Assembly (NCBI GenBank): GCA_009712615.1
Contig: WASR01000076.1
Location: forward strand, 564-8,221
Length of the DNA stretch: 7,658 nucleotides
DNA from: Methanobacterium sp.
GTDB lineage: Archaea > Methanobacteriota > Methanobacteria > Methanobacteriales > Methanobacteriaceae
Direction: 5' to 3'
This document shows, in pieces, positions 1-6,279 of this stretch; position 1 is the stretch's first letter, and the number at the start of each line of letters is the position of its first letter. Below the pieces are notes generated by a model. That model saw only the letters and a list, made by a program, of their open reading frames with translations, did no database searches and had not been told where the DNA came from. The translations under genes and the position numbers were made by a program.

Positions 1-227
1 AGCACGACTGGCGCAAGGCGGACCCCTGGACGCTCAGTTGCGTCTCGCCGATGCCGCCGGGTTTCCTGACCAAATATGGCGAAGCTTTGCATCCGCCGGT
101 CGGACGCCTGATCTGGTCGGGCACGGAGACGGCCGATATCTGGGCCGGTTATATGGATGGCGCGGTGCGTTCCGGCCATCAGGCCGCGTTGCAGGCGTTG
201 CAGGCCATCGCGGCCGGGAGGGCATGA
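1..227 (+). CDS. Flavin monoamine oxidase family protein, C-terminal 74 residues (5' end outside window)
   Basis: The frame is open from the window edge (first full codon at 3) to a TGA at 225-227. The 74 visible residues are the end of an FAD-dependent amine oxidase (PF01593 type): residues 34-43 read [10 protein letters not shown] and 48-58 read [11 protein letters not shown], the classic C-terminal FAD-contacting block. A PPG sits at 18-20, as in monoamine oxidases just before that block. The family oxidises amines to imines with FAD as cofactor; the substrate cannot be inferred from this tail. Cys13 lies four residues before the PPG, one off the spacing of the flavin-linking Cys in mammalian MAO, so covalent FAD is possible but not shown. 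The stop overlaps the start of the cytochrome c gene, so the two are probably translationally coupled. Family assignment is secure; the precise enzyme is unknown. Confidence 0.88.
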   Translation, partial: HDWRKADPWTLSCVSPMPPGFLTKYGEALHPPVGRLIWSGTETADIWAGYMDGAVRSGHQAALQALQAIAAGRA

Positions 228-907
228 TGGGTCCCGGGAAAAAGCCCCGCCATGGCCGCACGGTCTTCATGCTGTCGGGCGCGCTGCTCTTGGCCGCGCT
301 GCTGGCGGCGGGCTTGCGCTACGGCCCGGACCTGTATGGCTTGCTGCGGGTGAGCCATGAGATTGACGCCATTGCCCGCGATAACGAGCAACTGGCGGGC
401 CCCTGGCCGCGCGCGACCGACTCCTGCCTGTACTGCCACGATGGCCCGCAAGGCAATGCGCGCACCCAGTTGTATCCGCGCCTGGCGGGGCAGCAGGCGG
501 CCTACCTTCGCAAGCAGTTGAACACCTTCGCCAACGGCGAGCGCAGCGATCCGACCATGACGCCATTTGCGCTGAGTCTGACGGATAAGGAGTTCGAGTC
601 GATGGTGGCGAACTTTTCCAGGATGACGCCGCCGCCCAATGCGACCTTCCATGCCGACCAGGCGCGCGGGGCGCGCGGCGAGGCGCTGGCAAAATCCAAC
701 AATTGCGCGTCCTGCCATGGCCTCCAGTTGGAGGGTAAGGACGAGTATCCCCGCCTGGCCGGACAGAGCTACGACTACCTGGTCGATCAACTGAGCAACT
801 TCAAAACCGGCCGGCGCCGCGATACGGCGGGCACTATGCCTGCGGTTGTCAATGCGTTCTCGCAAGGGGACATCGAAGACATCGCGCAATTCCTCGCCAG
901 CCGGTAA
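227..907 (+). CDS. Membrane-anchored di-heme cytochrome c, c4/c553 type
   Basis: The product is 226 residues. Residues about 12-30 are a hydrophobic helix after a basic N-terminus (KKPRHGR), acting as an uncleaved anchor or signal peptide that puts the heme domains in the periplasm. There are two c-type heme sites: CLYCH at 67-71 and CASCH at 160-164. Each is followed by the c4-family pattern YPRLAGQ...YL..QL..F..G and by a likely axial Met (Met111 and Met204), so this is a duplicated mono-heme fold. ATG codons occur at 224 and 227. I prefer 227 because GGGAGG (216-221) lies five nt upstream of it but only two nt before 224. Either start overlaps the amine-oxidase stop. The gene order suggests it accepts electrons from that flavoenzyme, as CycN does for the nicotine oxidoreductase NicA2; this role is inferred. 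The cytochrome assignment itself is firm. Confidence 0.92.
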   Translation: MGPGKKPRHGRTVFMLSGALLLAALLAAGLRYGPDLYGLLRVSHEIDAIARDNEQLAGPWPRATDSCLYCHDGPQGNARTQLYPRLAGQQAAYLRKQLNTFANGERSDPTMTPFALSLTDKEFESMVANFSRMTPPPNATFHADQARGARGEALAKSNNCASCHGLQLEGKDEYPRLAGQSYDYLVDQLSNFKTGRRRDTAGTMPAVVNAFSQGDIEDIAQFLASR

Positions 908-923
908 CAGAAAGAGCGGGACC

Positions 924-1646
924 ATGACACAAAAAACCATTGCGAACGATCCGCGCCTCTTCGTCGGCTGGCTGGCGGTCGTCGGCGCATTTCTGGCCTG
1001 GAGCATGGCGGTGCTGGTGGGCGCCGCAGCCCGGTTTGACTTCGCCGTTCTTGCGCGTCGGGTCATGATGCTCGGGTTCTCGCAGGAGTCGCAAAATCTC
1101 TACCGCCTGTCGATGTGGGCGGACATCCTGGGATGGTATCTGCCGTTTCTGGCCGTTGGCGGTTATCTTTGGCAACCCATGCGCCAGCGGATGGGCGCCT
1201 TGGCCGATATCGGCCTGACCGCATTGACCGTCTACGCCGTCCTCGGGATCGCCGGCGCGGGCTTGCTCAATCTCACGCTGATGCCCCTTGCCGAACTGGC
1301 GGCCCGCGGCCCAGGCGACAGATCGACCACCGAAGCCCTGTGGATCGCCTTACAAAGCGCCGCACAGGGCCTCTGGAACGCCGAAGCGCCGGCCCTGCTG
1401 CTGTGGGGGACCGTTGCGGCGCGCTTCCTGCGCGGCGAGCGGTGGGGTTTCGGCCGTCTGCTCACGCTCGATCTTTGCCTGTTCGCGATTGAGTTCGCTT
1501 TGAATCTCGGCGGCTGGCGGGATCTTGGTGAAACCGTCCAGATGGCCACCCTGGTGATTCATCCGCTGTGGCTGTTTCTGTTCGGCATTGCCCTGCTGCG
1601 CGAACGCACACAGGCCTGGATGGGCCATGAGAGCGGGATGACTTGA
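924..1646 (+). CDS. Polytopic membrane protein of unknown function, third gene of the amine oxidase/cytochrome operon
   Basis: I do not recognise this 240-residue protein. It has about six hydrophobic segments, roughly 12-34, 66-83, 92-120, 152-168, 177-197 and 205-226. A loop at 124-140 is rich in charged and polar residues, and the C-terminal tail is short and polar. The ATG at 924 is preceded by a purine-rich AAAGAG at 911-916; upstream in-frame ATGs lie inside the cytochrome gene and are unlikely. The gene starts 16 nt after the cytochrome stop, so it is probably co-transcribed. His is rare (His213 in the last helix and His235 in the tail), so there is no paired-His pattern for heme b, and I see no quinone-binding or metal motif. 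It may assemble with or anchor the redox pair, or transport the amine. Nothing in the sequence decides between these. Confidence 0.8.
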   Translation: MTQKTIANDPRLFVGWLAVVGAFLAWSMAVLVGAAARFDFAVLARRVMMLGFSQESQNLYRLSMWADILGWYLPFLAVGGYLWQPMRQRMGALADIGLTALTVYAVLGIAGAGLLNLTLMPLAELAARGPGDRSTTEALWIALQSAAQGLWNAEAPALLLWGTVAARFLRGERWGFGRLLTLDLCLFAIEFALNLGGWRDLGETVQMATLVIHPLWLFLFGIALLRERTQAWMGHESGMT

Positions 1647-1847
1647 GGTGGAACGAAACCTTATGGCGCTCGGACGGGCGACGCGGGGACCCTGAGAGGG
1701 CGGCGCAGGCGACCACCCGGATGAGCGTGATCGCGGGCAACGTCATCACGTTCCGGACAACTGCACGCCCGGATTTTCCGCACTCCTTAGGGGTATCACG
1801 CGCCGGTACGATGTATCAAACTTTGCAAATGTCAGTGAGGATACGCC
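1647..1847. other. Intergenic gap between the redox operon and the seven-helix membrane protein gene
   Basis: This 201-nt gap has no convincing gene. It contains a short CCCT/AGGG hairpin at 1690-1700 without a T tract, so no terminator is called. A CTCCTTAGGGG element at 1784-1794 lies about 55 nt before the next start and could be part of a promoter or operator, but it is a single copy. A TACGAT at 1807-1812 is a possible weak -10 without a good -35. Confidence 0.4.
1837..1841 (+). promoter_or_regulatory. Ribosome binding site of the seven-helix membrane protein gene
   Basis: GAGGA lies six nt before the ATG at 1848. It supports that start over the overlapping frame that opens at 1643. Confidence 0.6.
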
Positions 1848-2522
1848 ATGGAACTCAAATATTACGTCTATTGCCTTGCCGATATTGTATTGATCGCGAC
1901 ATCATTCCATTTCGGCATCAAGTTACTCAAGAAGCGCAACTACCTTCTCGGGGGAGAATTGTTGGTTGTGACGTTCTCGGCGACGAATTTGCTGATCAAT
2001 GCCTTGACCGGATTACCGGCATACCTCAACGTCTCGCTGTTTTGTGATGCCTTCTCCAGAAGCTTTGGGATACCCGTCATCACTATCGCGGGCCTGATGG
2101 CTGTTTCACACCGGTTCTGGCCTTCCATTTTTGTCGACGTGACGCTGTTCGCTCTCGGCCTGTTGGTCACCGTCATTGTGTGGACGGCCGACTTCCTGAC
2201 TGCACCCAAGCCTTTTTTCTATCTGACAATGTGGACCCTGTTTTCAATTTACCTGGTCTATTTTGCCGTCAGGCTGGTCCGCGTCGGAGAGAAACTTCAG
2301 GCGCTGAACGTCGTCTTTGCCATGGTGTTCGCGCAGACGATTGCGAGCATTTACGACTTCTACCATATCCCGGGCGACGACGATCACGCGATTTTTTATA
2401 CGTTCGCCATGCTGGCCTGGTCCTTTTTGGGCTTTGCCTTATACTACGCTTATTGCGCGCTCGAACGCGCCCAGACCAAACCGCAGTCCTCGAACATCCC
2501 TTCCGCACAAATGTCGGCGTGA
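1848..2522 (+). CDS. Orphan seven-helix integral membrane protein, function unknown
   Basis: The 224-residue product is very hydrophobic, with seven predicted helices near 5-26, 33-54, 72-88, 94-115, 123-145, 151-171 and 182-204. The first cytosolic-type loop is basic (KLLKKR at 25-30), another basic segment follows helix 5 (142-149), and the tail from 206 is polar. These put the C-terminus in the cytoplasm and the N-terminus outside. Between helices 6 and 7 lies a striking acidic segment, YDFYHIPGDDDH at 169-180, which could bind metal or ligand. I see no retinal-lysine, HAMP, GGDEF, kinase or transporter signature. The start is supported by GAGGA at 1837-1841. The gene stands alone: it is 201 nt from the operon upstream and convergent with the AraC gene downstream. 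It may be a sensor or a transporter for the neighbouring pathway, but that is only positional inference. Confidence 0.8.
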   Translation: MELKYYVYCLADIVLIATSFHFGIKLLKKRNYLLGGELLVVTFSATNLLINALTGLPAYLNVSLFCDAFSRSFGIPVITIAGLMAVSHRFWPSIFVDVTLFALGLLVTVIVWTADFLTAPKPFFYLTMWTLFSIYLVYFAVRLVRVGEKLQALNVVFAMVFAQTIASIYDFYHIPGDDDHAIFYTFAMLAWSFLGFALYYAYCALERAQTKPQSSNIPSAQMSA

Positions 2523-2552
2523 AAGAAAATTCGCCGGGCGGATGGCGGGTGA

Positions 2553-2580
2553 GAAAACCGGGTCAGGGCGACAACCGGTT
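2553..2580 (-). terminator. Possible rho-independent terminator for the AraC-family gene
   Basis: Read on the minus strand, AACCGG (2580-2575), a 13-nt loop and CCGGTT (2561-2556) form a six-pair stem followed by TTCTC, giving a run of four T. It lies 70 nt beyond the AraC stop, in the convergent gap 2523-2649. The loop is long and the T tract short, so the call is tentative. Nothing else is evident in the gap. Confidence 0.3.
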
Positions 2581-2649
2581 GATAGAGGCAGAAAACGGCG
2601 GGACGGTCCTGTCATTTCATCCGCCGCCACACGCGGCCACGCAGTCGTA

Positions 2650-3678
2650 TCACGCATCGTCGGGCGGAAGGGCCTTCTCTGCGCGCAGTTCCAGCGGCGT
2701 CGCGCCAAACCAGAGACGGCAGGCGCGCGTTAAAGCCGACTGCGCGGGAAAACCAAGCATGAGGGAAATCTGCCCGATCGCCATGCGCGTACCGCGCAAA
2801 TACTCAAGCGCGAGTTGCTTGCGGACCTCCTCTTTGATCGCCCCGAAACTGGTGCCTTCTTCGGCGAGCCTGCGCTGCAATGTGCGGGGATGGAGAGCAA
2901 GCAACGCAGCCACATTGGACTTGTCGCAGGTCGACATCCCGAGCGTCCGCTTCAGCGCCAGACGCACCCGCTCCGACGCACTTTGCTCGGCGACCCCGAA
3001 ATTACGAAAAATGTAGTCTTCAGCGACCTGACGAAACGAGGGATTGGCCCCTTTCACATTGGCGCCGAAGGTCTTGCGCGAGATATAAAGCGTGGCGCCG
3101 GAAGGCTCCTCCAACAGCCGTGCGCCAAAAAAGCGCTCATAGACCGCACGACTGACGACGGGCTGGTGTGACAGCGAAACAGCACATAACTCGTAATTGT
3201 CGCCAGTGAACAGGCGCAGGAAATTGTGCGTATCGGCCAGACACAAGTCGCTGTTCTGGCGGGTGACAACCCGGCCCGAAAGGCGAATTTCCACGGAAAT
3301 GGCCACGGTGTTCTCCACCTTCGACGTGCGCTCATCCACCGACACGACGATGCCGGGGCTTTGAACGTGCATGTAACGGATCACATCATTGAGGGCATCG
3401 CGCACGGTCGGCGCATTGCGGATCACAAGACTCAACGGCCCCAGCACATCGATGCTTTGATGGGACGCCATGCGCAGCCCGAAGGCTCCCAAGCCCGTCA
3501 ATTCGGCACTGGCCTCAAGCAAATAGGTGGCGGCCCGCAACGAAATCAGCGAATCGCCGTCATCGAGCACTGATTCGTCGATGTGATAGCGGCGCATGAG
3601 CGGAGCGGGGTCGCAGCCGACCTCTCGCATCAGCGCCTGATAGCCATGCAGGCCCCGTGCTCGTACATTTGGCTCCAT
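2650..3678 (-). CDS. AraC-family transcriptional regulator (VirS/OruR type, arabinose-binding-like N-terminal domain)
   Basis: The 342-residue protein has the two-part build of the OruR/VirS group. Residues about 15-205 form an effector-sensing domain of the PF12625 type. Residues about 235-332 form the AraC DNA-binding domain. The first helix-turn-helix is at 254-275 (SNVAALLALHPRTLQRRLAEE) and the second at 300-332 (IGQISLMLGFPAQSALTRA, then RLWFGATPLELR), matching the family pattern closely. It diverges from the monooxygenase gene across a 101-nt gap, the usual position for the activator of that operon. The likely inducer is a substrate or product of the monooxygenase-hydrolase pathway. 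The ATG at 3678 sits directly after a good promoter (TTGACA/TACATT), so the message may be leaderless. An in-frame ATG at residue 17 is an alternative start without a clear ribosome site. Family is certain; target and inducer are inferred. Confidence 0.93.
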   Translation of the reverse strand: MEPNVRARGLHGYQALMREVGCDPAPLMRRYHIDESVLDDGDSLISLRAATYLLEASAELTGLGAFGLRMASHQSIDVLGPLSLVIRNAPTVRDALNDVIRYMHVQSPGIVVSVDERTSKVENTVAISVEIRLSGRVVTRQNSDLCLADTHNFLRLFTGDNYELCAVSLSHQPVVSRAVYERFFGARLLEEPSGATLYISRKTFGANVKGANPSFRQVAEDYIFRNFGVAEQSASERVRLALKRTLGMSTCDKSNVAALLALHPRTLQRRLAEEGTSFGAIKEEVRKQLALEYLRGTRMAIGQISLMLGFPAQSALTRACRLWFGATPLELRAEKALPPDDA

Positions 3679-3685
3679 GTCCTAA

Positions 3686-3714
3686 AATGTAAAAAAATAG
3701 TCTCGCAGTGTCAA
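3686..3714 (-). promoter_or_regulatory. Sigma-70 promoter of the AraC-family regulator
   Basis: On the minus strand a perfect -35 TTGACA (3714-3709) is followed by exactly 17 nt and a -10 TACATT (3691-3686, four of six to consensus). The expected start of transcription is at about 3679-3680, immediately before or at the ATG at 3678, which implies little or no 5' leader. Confidence 0.6.
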
Positions 3715-3754
3715 GCAGCACTCCCCCCGGATCTCTAAAATCAGTGCTTCGAGC
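3706..3754. promoter_or_regulatory. Candidate operator: repeated CAGTG elements between regulator and monooxygenase
   Basis: CAGTG occurs at 3706-3710 and again at 3742-3746, 36 nt apart. An inverted AGTG (CACT at 3719-3722) lies between them and pairs with the first copy across 8 nt. The first copy overlaps the regulator's -35 and the second lies just downstream of the putative monooxygenase -10. That position would suit a site used for both autoregulation and control of the operon. The repeats are short, so this is a proposal. Confidence 0.3.
3736..3741 (+). promoter_or_regulatory. Possible -10 element of the monooxygenase-hydrolase operon
   Basis: TAAAAT matches the -10 consensus at five of six positions and lies 39 nt before the start codon. 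No recognisable -35 sits 16-18 nt upstream, which would fit a promoter that needs an activator such as the divergent AraC protein. Confidence 0.35.
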
Positions 3755-3766
3755 CCATGAATGAAC

Positions 3767-3772
3767 AGGAGG
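3767..3772 (+). promoter_or_regulatory. Strong ribosome binding site of the monooxygenase gene
   Basis: A perfect AGGAGG ends seven nt before the ATG at 3780. It fixes that start and predicts efficient translation of the first gene of the cassette. Confidence 0.85.
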
Positions 3773-3779
3773 CATTGCG

Positions 3780-5273
3780 ATGGAGAGCGATTTCGACGTG
3801 TTGATTATCGGCGCCGGTCTTTCAGGTATTGCCATGGCCTGCCATCTGACCAAAGAGTGCCCGACAAAACGCGTTGCGATTCTGGAACGGCGGCGAGCAA
3901 TCGGCGGCACATGGGACCTGTTCCGCTATCCCGGCATTCGCTCGGATTCGGATATGGTCAGCTTTGCCTATTCGTTCCGCCCCTGGCGTGACCACAAGGT
4001 GCTCGCCGATGGCCCTTCGATTCGGCAGTACATCGAGGATGCGGCGCGCGACCATGGCGTCGATCGCCTGATCCGTTTCGGCACGATGATCGAAGGCGCA
4101 AGCTGGTCCTCGGAACATCGTCGCTGGACCGTCTCCGCGAGCGATGAAGCCAGCGGTGACAAGCTCTCTTTCACGTGCAAGCAGCTTGTTTCATGCACGG
4201 GCTATTATAACCATGATCATGGATATCTGCCCAAATTCCCAGGTGAAGAGCGTTTCAAAGGCCTTCGCATCCATCCCCAGCAGTGGCCGGAAGACCTCGA
4301 CTATAGCGGCAAACGCATCCTGGTGATCGGCAGCGGGGCGACCGCCGTCACACTCATCCCCGCCATGGCCGACAAGGCTCAACATATCACGATGCTGCAG
4401 CGCTCCCCGAGCTATGTCATGACCGTGCCCGGCTACGACAGACTTGCCGCTGCGCTTGCCCACGTTTTACCGGCGCGCTGGGTCCATGGCATCGCGCGCT
4501 GGCGCAATTTGCACATACAGCAGTTGATCTACAAATCGGCCAGACGCTGGCCTCGCCGGGTCCGCTCCTGGCTCCTCAATCACGTTCAAAAGCAGGTCGG
4601 CAGCGAATTCGACATGCGGCATTTCACGCCCAAGTACAACCCTTGGGACGAGCGCCTGTGCGCGGTGCCGGATGGTGATTTGTTCCGGGTCATCCGCGAA
4701 GGCAAGGCATCGGTGGTCACGGATCAGATCAAAACCTTCACGGAAAACGGCATCTTGCTGCAATCCGGGAAATCCCTGGAAGCCGACATTATCGTCACCG
4801 CCACGGGTCTGCAGATGCAATCGCTCGGCGGCATGCGCCTGACCGTGGATGGCGAAAAAGTCGAATTTGGCAAGCTGATGACCTACAAAAGCGTCCTGCT
4901 GCAAGGCATTCCGAACTTTTCCTATCTGTTTGGCTATACCAATGCCCCCTGGACGCTGAAGGTGGAAATGTCGGCGCAGTATCTTTGCCGCCTGTGGCAG
5001 CACATGGACGAGGTCGGATGCGACGTGATGACGGCGCGCGCCCCCGCCGGTGAGATGATGACGGAATCCATTTTGGCCTCGCTCCAATCCGGATACGTGC
5101 AGCGCAGCCAATCCATTCTGCCGCGCCAGGGACGCTCGTTGCCCTGGCGCGTGCTCAACAACCTCAAGACGGATCGCACCATGCTGCTGCGTGATCCCGT
5201 CACGGATACCGCCCTCGAACTGAGCGGACCTGGCAAGGCGACCGCCGCACCAGTCCCGCGCCGTGTCGCATGA
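3780..5273 (+). CDS. AlmA/EthA-like Baeyer-Villiger flavin monooxygenase
   Basis: The 497-residue protein is a class B flavoprotein monooxygenase using FAD and NADPH. Motifs in order: FAD Rossmann GAGLSG at 11-16, GGTWDLFRYPGIRSDSD at 42-58, the BVMO fingerprint FxGxxxHxxxWP at 159-170 (Phe159, Gly161, His165, Trp169, Pro170), NADPH Rossmann GSGATA at 184-189, and ATGL at 341-344. Arg292 in NPWDERLC is the probable counterpart of the catalytic BVMO arginine. Length and the blocks YNPWDERLCAVP, FGYTNAPWTLK and LQSGYVQR agree, from memory, with AlmA (implicated in long-chain alkane use) and with mycobacterial EthA, both about 490-500 residues. The reaction is probably ketone plus oxygen to ester; substrate chain length is not visible. 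It has a perfect AGGAGG and its stop overlaps the hydrolase start. The divergent AraC protein is the likely activator. Superfamily is certain; the AlmA-clade placement is likely. Confidence 0.95.
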   Translation: MESDFDVLIIGAGLSGIAMACHLTKECPTKRVAILERRRAIGGTWDLFRYPGIRSDSDMVSFAYSFRPWRDHKVLADGPSIRQYIEDAARDHGVDRLIRFGTMIEGASWSSEHRRWTVSASDEASGDKLSFTCKQLVSCTGYYNHDHGYLPKFPGEERFKGLRIHPQQWPEDLDYSGKRILVIGSGATAVTLIPAMADKAQHITMLQRSPSYVMTVPGYDRLAAALAHVLPARWVHGIARWRNLHIQQLIYKSARRWPRRVRSWLLNHVQKQVGSEFDMRHFTPKYNPWDERLCAVPDGDLFRVIREGKASVVTDQIKTFTENGILLQSGKSLEADIIVTATGLQMQSLGGMRLTVDGEKVEFGKLMTYKSVLLQGIPNFSYLFGYTNAPWTLKVEMSAQYLCRLWQHMDEVGCDVMTARAPAGEMMTESILASLQSGYVQRSQSILPRQGRSLPWRVLNNLKTDRTMLLRDPVTDTALELSGPGKATAAPVPRRVA

Positions 5274-6166
5274 CATTCCGCAGCATCAAATCCAACTTCA
5301 GGAGCGCGGGCGAAACCTGCGCCGGGACGCTCTTGCTCCCGGCGCCGCCAACCCGTCCCCCCGTAGTGATCATGGCGAATGGCTTCGGCGGAACCCGTTC
5401 GATCGCCTTGCCGGAGATCGCCCGGCATTTTGTGCAGGATGGTTATGCCGTCTACCTGTTCGATTACCGCAGCTTCGGCGACAGCGAGGGACAACCAAGG
5501 CATTGGGTGAGTCCCCGGCGGCAATTGGCCGACTGGAAGGCAGCGGTCCGGCATGTGCGGAGACTGCCCGGTATTGATCACGACAAAATTGTACTGTGGG
5601 GCACTTCATTTTCAGGCGGACATGTGATTGCAACTGCCGCGCACGATGCGACAATCCGCGCGGTCATTGCCCAGGTTCCCCATGTCAGCGGTGTCGCCAG
5701 CGTTCTCCAAGTGCCACTGCGCGTGAGCTTTTGCCTGATGCTGGCGGCGCTGCGCGACCAGTTTGGCAGGATCTTCGGCCGACCGCATTACAGCCGCATT
5801 GTCGGCCGTCCTGGTGAAGTGGCCGCCTTGCCCGGCGCAGAATGCTGGGATGGCTACACGCGACTGATTCCCCCGGGGGCCAACTGGGAGAATAAAGTGC
5901 TATCCCGCATCTTCCTGGAGCTCCCCTTCTACAGCCCAGCGCGCTCGGCCGACAAGGTCAAGGCTGCGACCTTGATTATTGCAGGAAAACGCGACTCCGT
6001 CACACCAGCCGCCGCCGCACATCGCGCCGCCAGGCGCATCCCCAACTGTGAGTTTCACCTTCTGGATGGCAATCACTTTGAACTCCATCTGGAGAGCGAA
6101 GCCATATGCCAGAAAAGTATAGCATTGCAACTGGCTTTCTTGAAAAGAGAAATAGCGACACAATAG
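5270..6166 (+). CDS. Alpha/beta-fold hydrolase, probable esterase coupled to the monooxygenase
   Basis: The 298-residue protein has an alpha/beta hydrolase fold without a signal peptide, so it should be cytoplasmic. The nucleophile elbow is GTSFSGG at 111-117, with Ser113 the probable nucleophile. The third-last position of the elbow is Ser115 where GxSxG enzymes carry Gly. The acid is probably Asp242 (GKRDSVTP) and the base His269 (GNHFELH). An NGFGG at 37-41 is the likely oxyanion-hole strand-turn, and about 130-225 is a helical lid. The ATG at 5270 overlaps the monooxygenase stop as ATGA, with no ribosome site of its own, so translation should depend on coupling. Inferred role: hydrolysis of the ester made by the monooxygenase to an alcohol and a carboxylic acid. 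A hydrolase of another subfamily (LipR) sits in the equivalent place in the mymA operon. The fold is certain; the substrate is inferred. Confidence 0.9.
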   Translation: MTFRSIKSNFRSAGETCAGTLLLPAPPTRPPVVIMANGFGGTRSIALPEIARHFVQDGYAVYLFDYRSFGDSEGQPRHWVSPRRQLADWKAAVRHVRRLPGIDHDKIVLWGTSFSGGHVIATAAHDATIRAVIAQVPHVSGVASVLQVPLRVSFCLMLAALRDQFGRIFGRPHYSRIVGRPGEVAALPGAECWDGYTRLIPPGANWENKVLSRIFLELPFYSPARSADKVKAATLIIAGKRDSVTPAAAAHRAARRIPNCEFHLLDGNHFELHLESEAICQKSIALQLAFLKREIATQ

Positions 6167-6279
6167 CAATACAAAAGACATTATTTACATTTAATAAAGC
6201 ATGCTTAGCGTCATTATTTGCGGTAATAAATTCGCGATTATCAAGCAAAAGAAGATAATAACAATAAATTTGCATGCGG
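6167..6279. other. AT-rich intergenic segment after the hydrolase gene
   Basis: Base composition drops sharply to AT-rich directly after the hydrolase stop and returns to GC-rich near 6275. The stretch holds a 10-nt perfect palindrome AAGCATGCTT (6197-6206) and weak AT hairpins: TTATT/AATAA at 6214-6229 and ATTATC/GATAAT at 6237-6259. None has a clear T tract, so no terminator is called, although transcription of the cassette may end here. The open frame from 6201 uses codons unlike its neighbours in this part and is not a gene. Confidence 0.5.

Noticed and set aside
179..1066. Long minus-strand open frame (295 codons) opposite the cytochrome c gene
   Set aside because: The plus strand carries two heme motifs and family patterns over the same bases; the minus product is a low-complexity Arg/Ala-rich shadow typical of GC-rich DNA.
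1690..1700. CCCT/AGGG hairpin after the membrane protein gene as a terminator
   Set aside because: The stem is only four pairs and no T tract follows.
1643..2047. Plus-strand open frame (134 codons) before and into the seven-helix gene
   Set aside because: The start at 1848 has a good ribosome site and gives a clean membrane protein, whereas this frame is composition-driven.
2623..2637. GCCGC/GCGGC hairpin between convergent genes as a terminator
   Set aside because: It lacks a T tract on either strand and lies very close to the AraC stop; the 2553-2580 hairpin fits better.
2180..3016. Plus-strand open frame (278 codons) across the seven-helix gene end and the AraC gene
   Set aside because: It overlaps two better supported genes in other frames, is Arg/Ser-rich and matches no fold I recognise.
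4467..5276. Minus-strand open frame (269 codons) opposite the monooxygenase
   Set aside because: It mirrors conserved monooxygenase codons, has no recognisable motif and no ribosome site.
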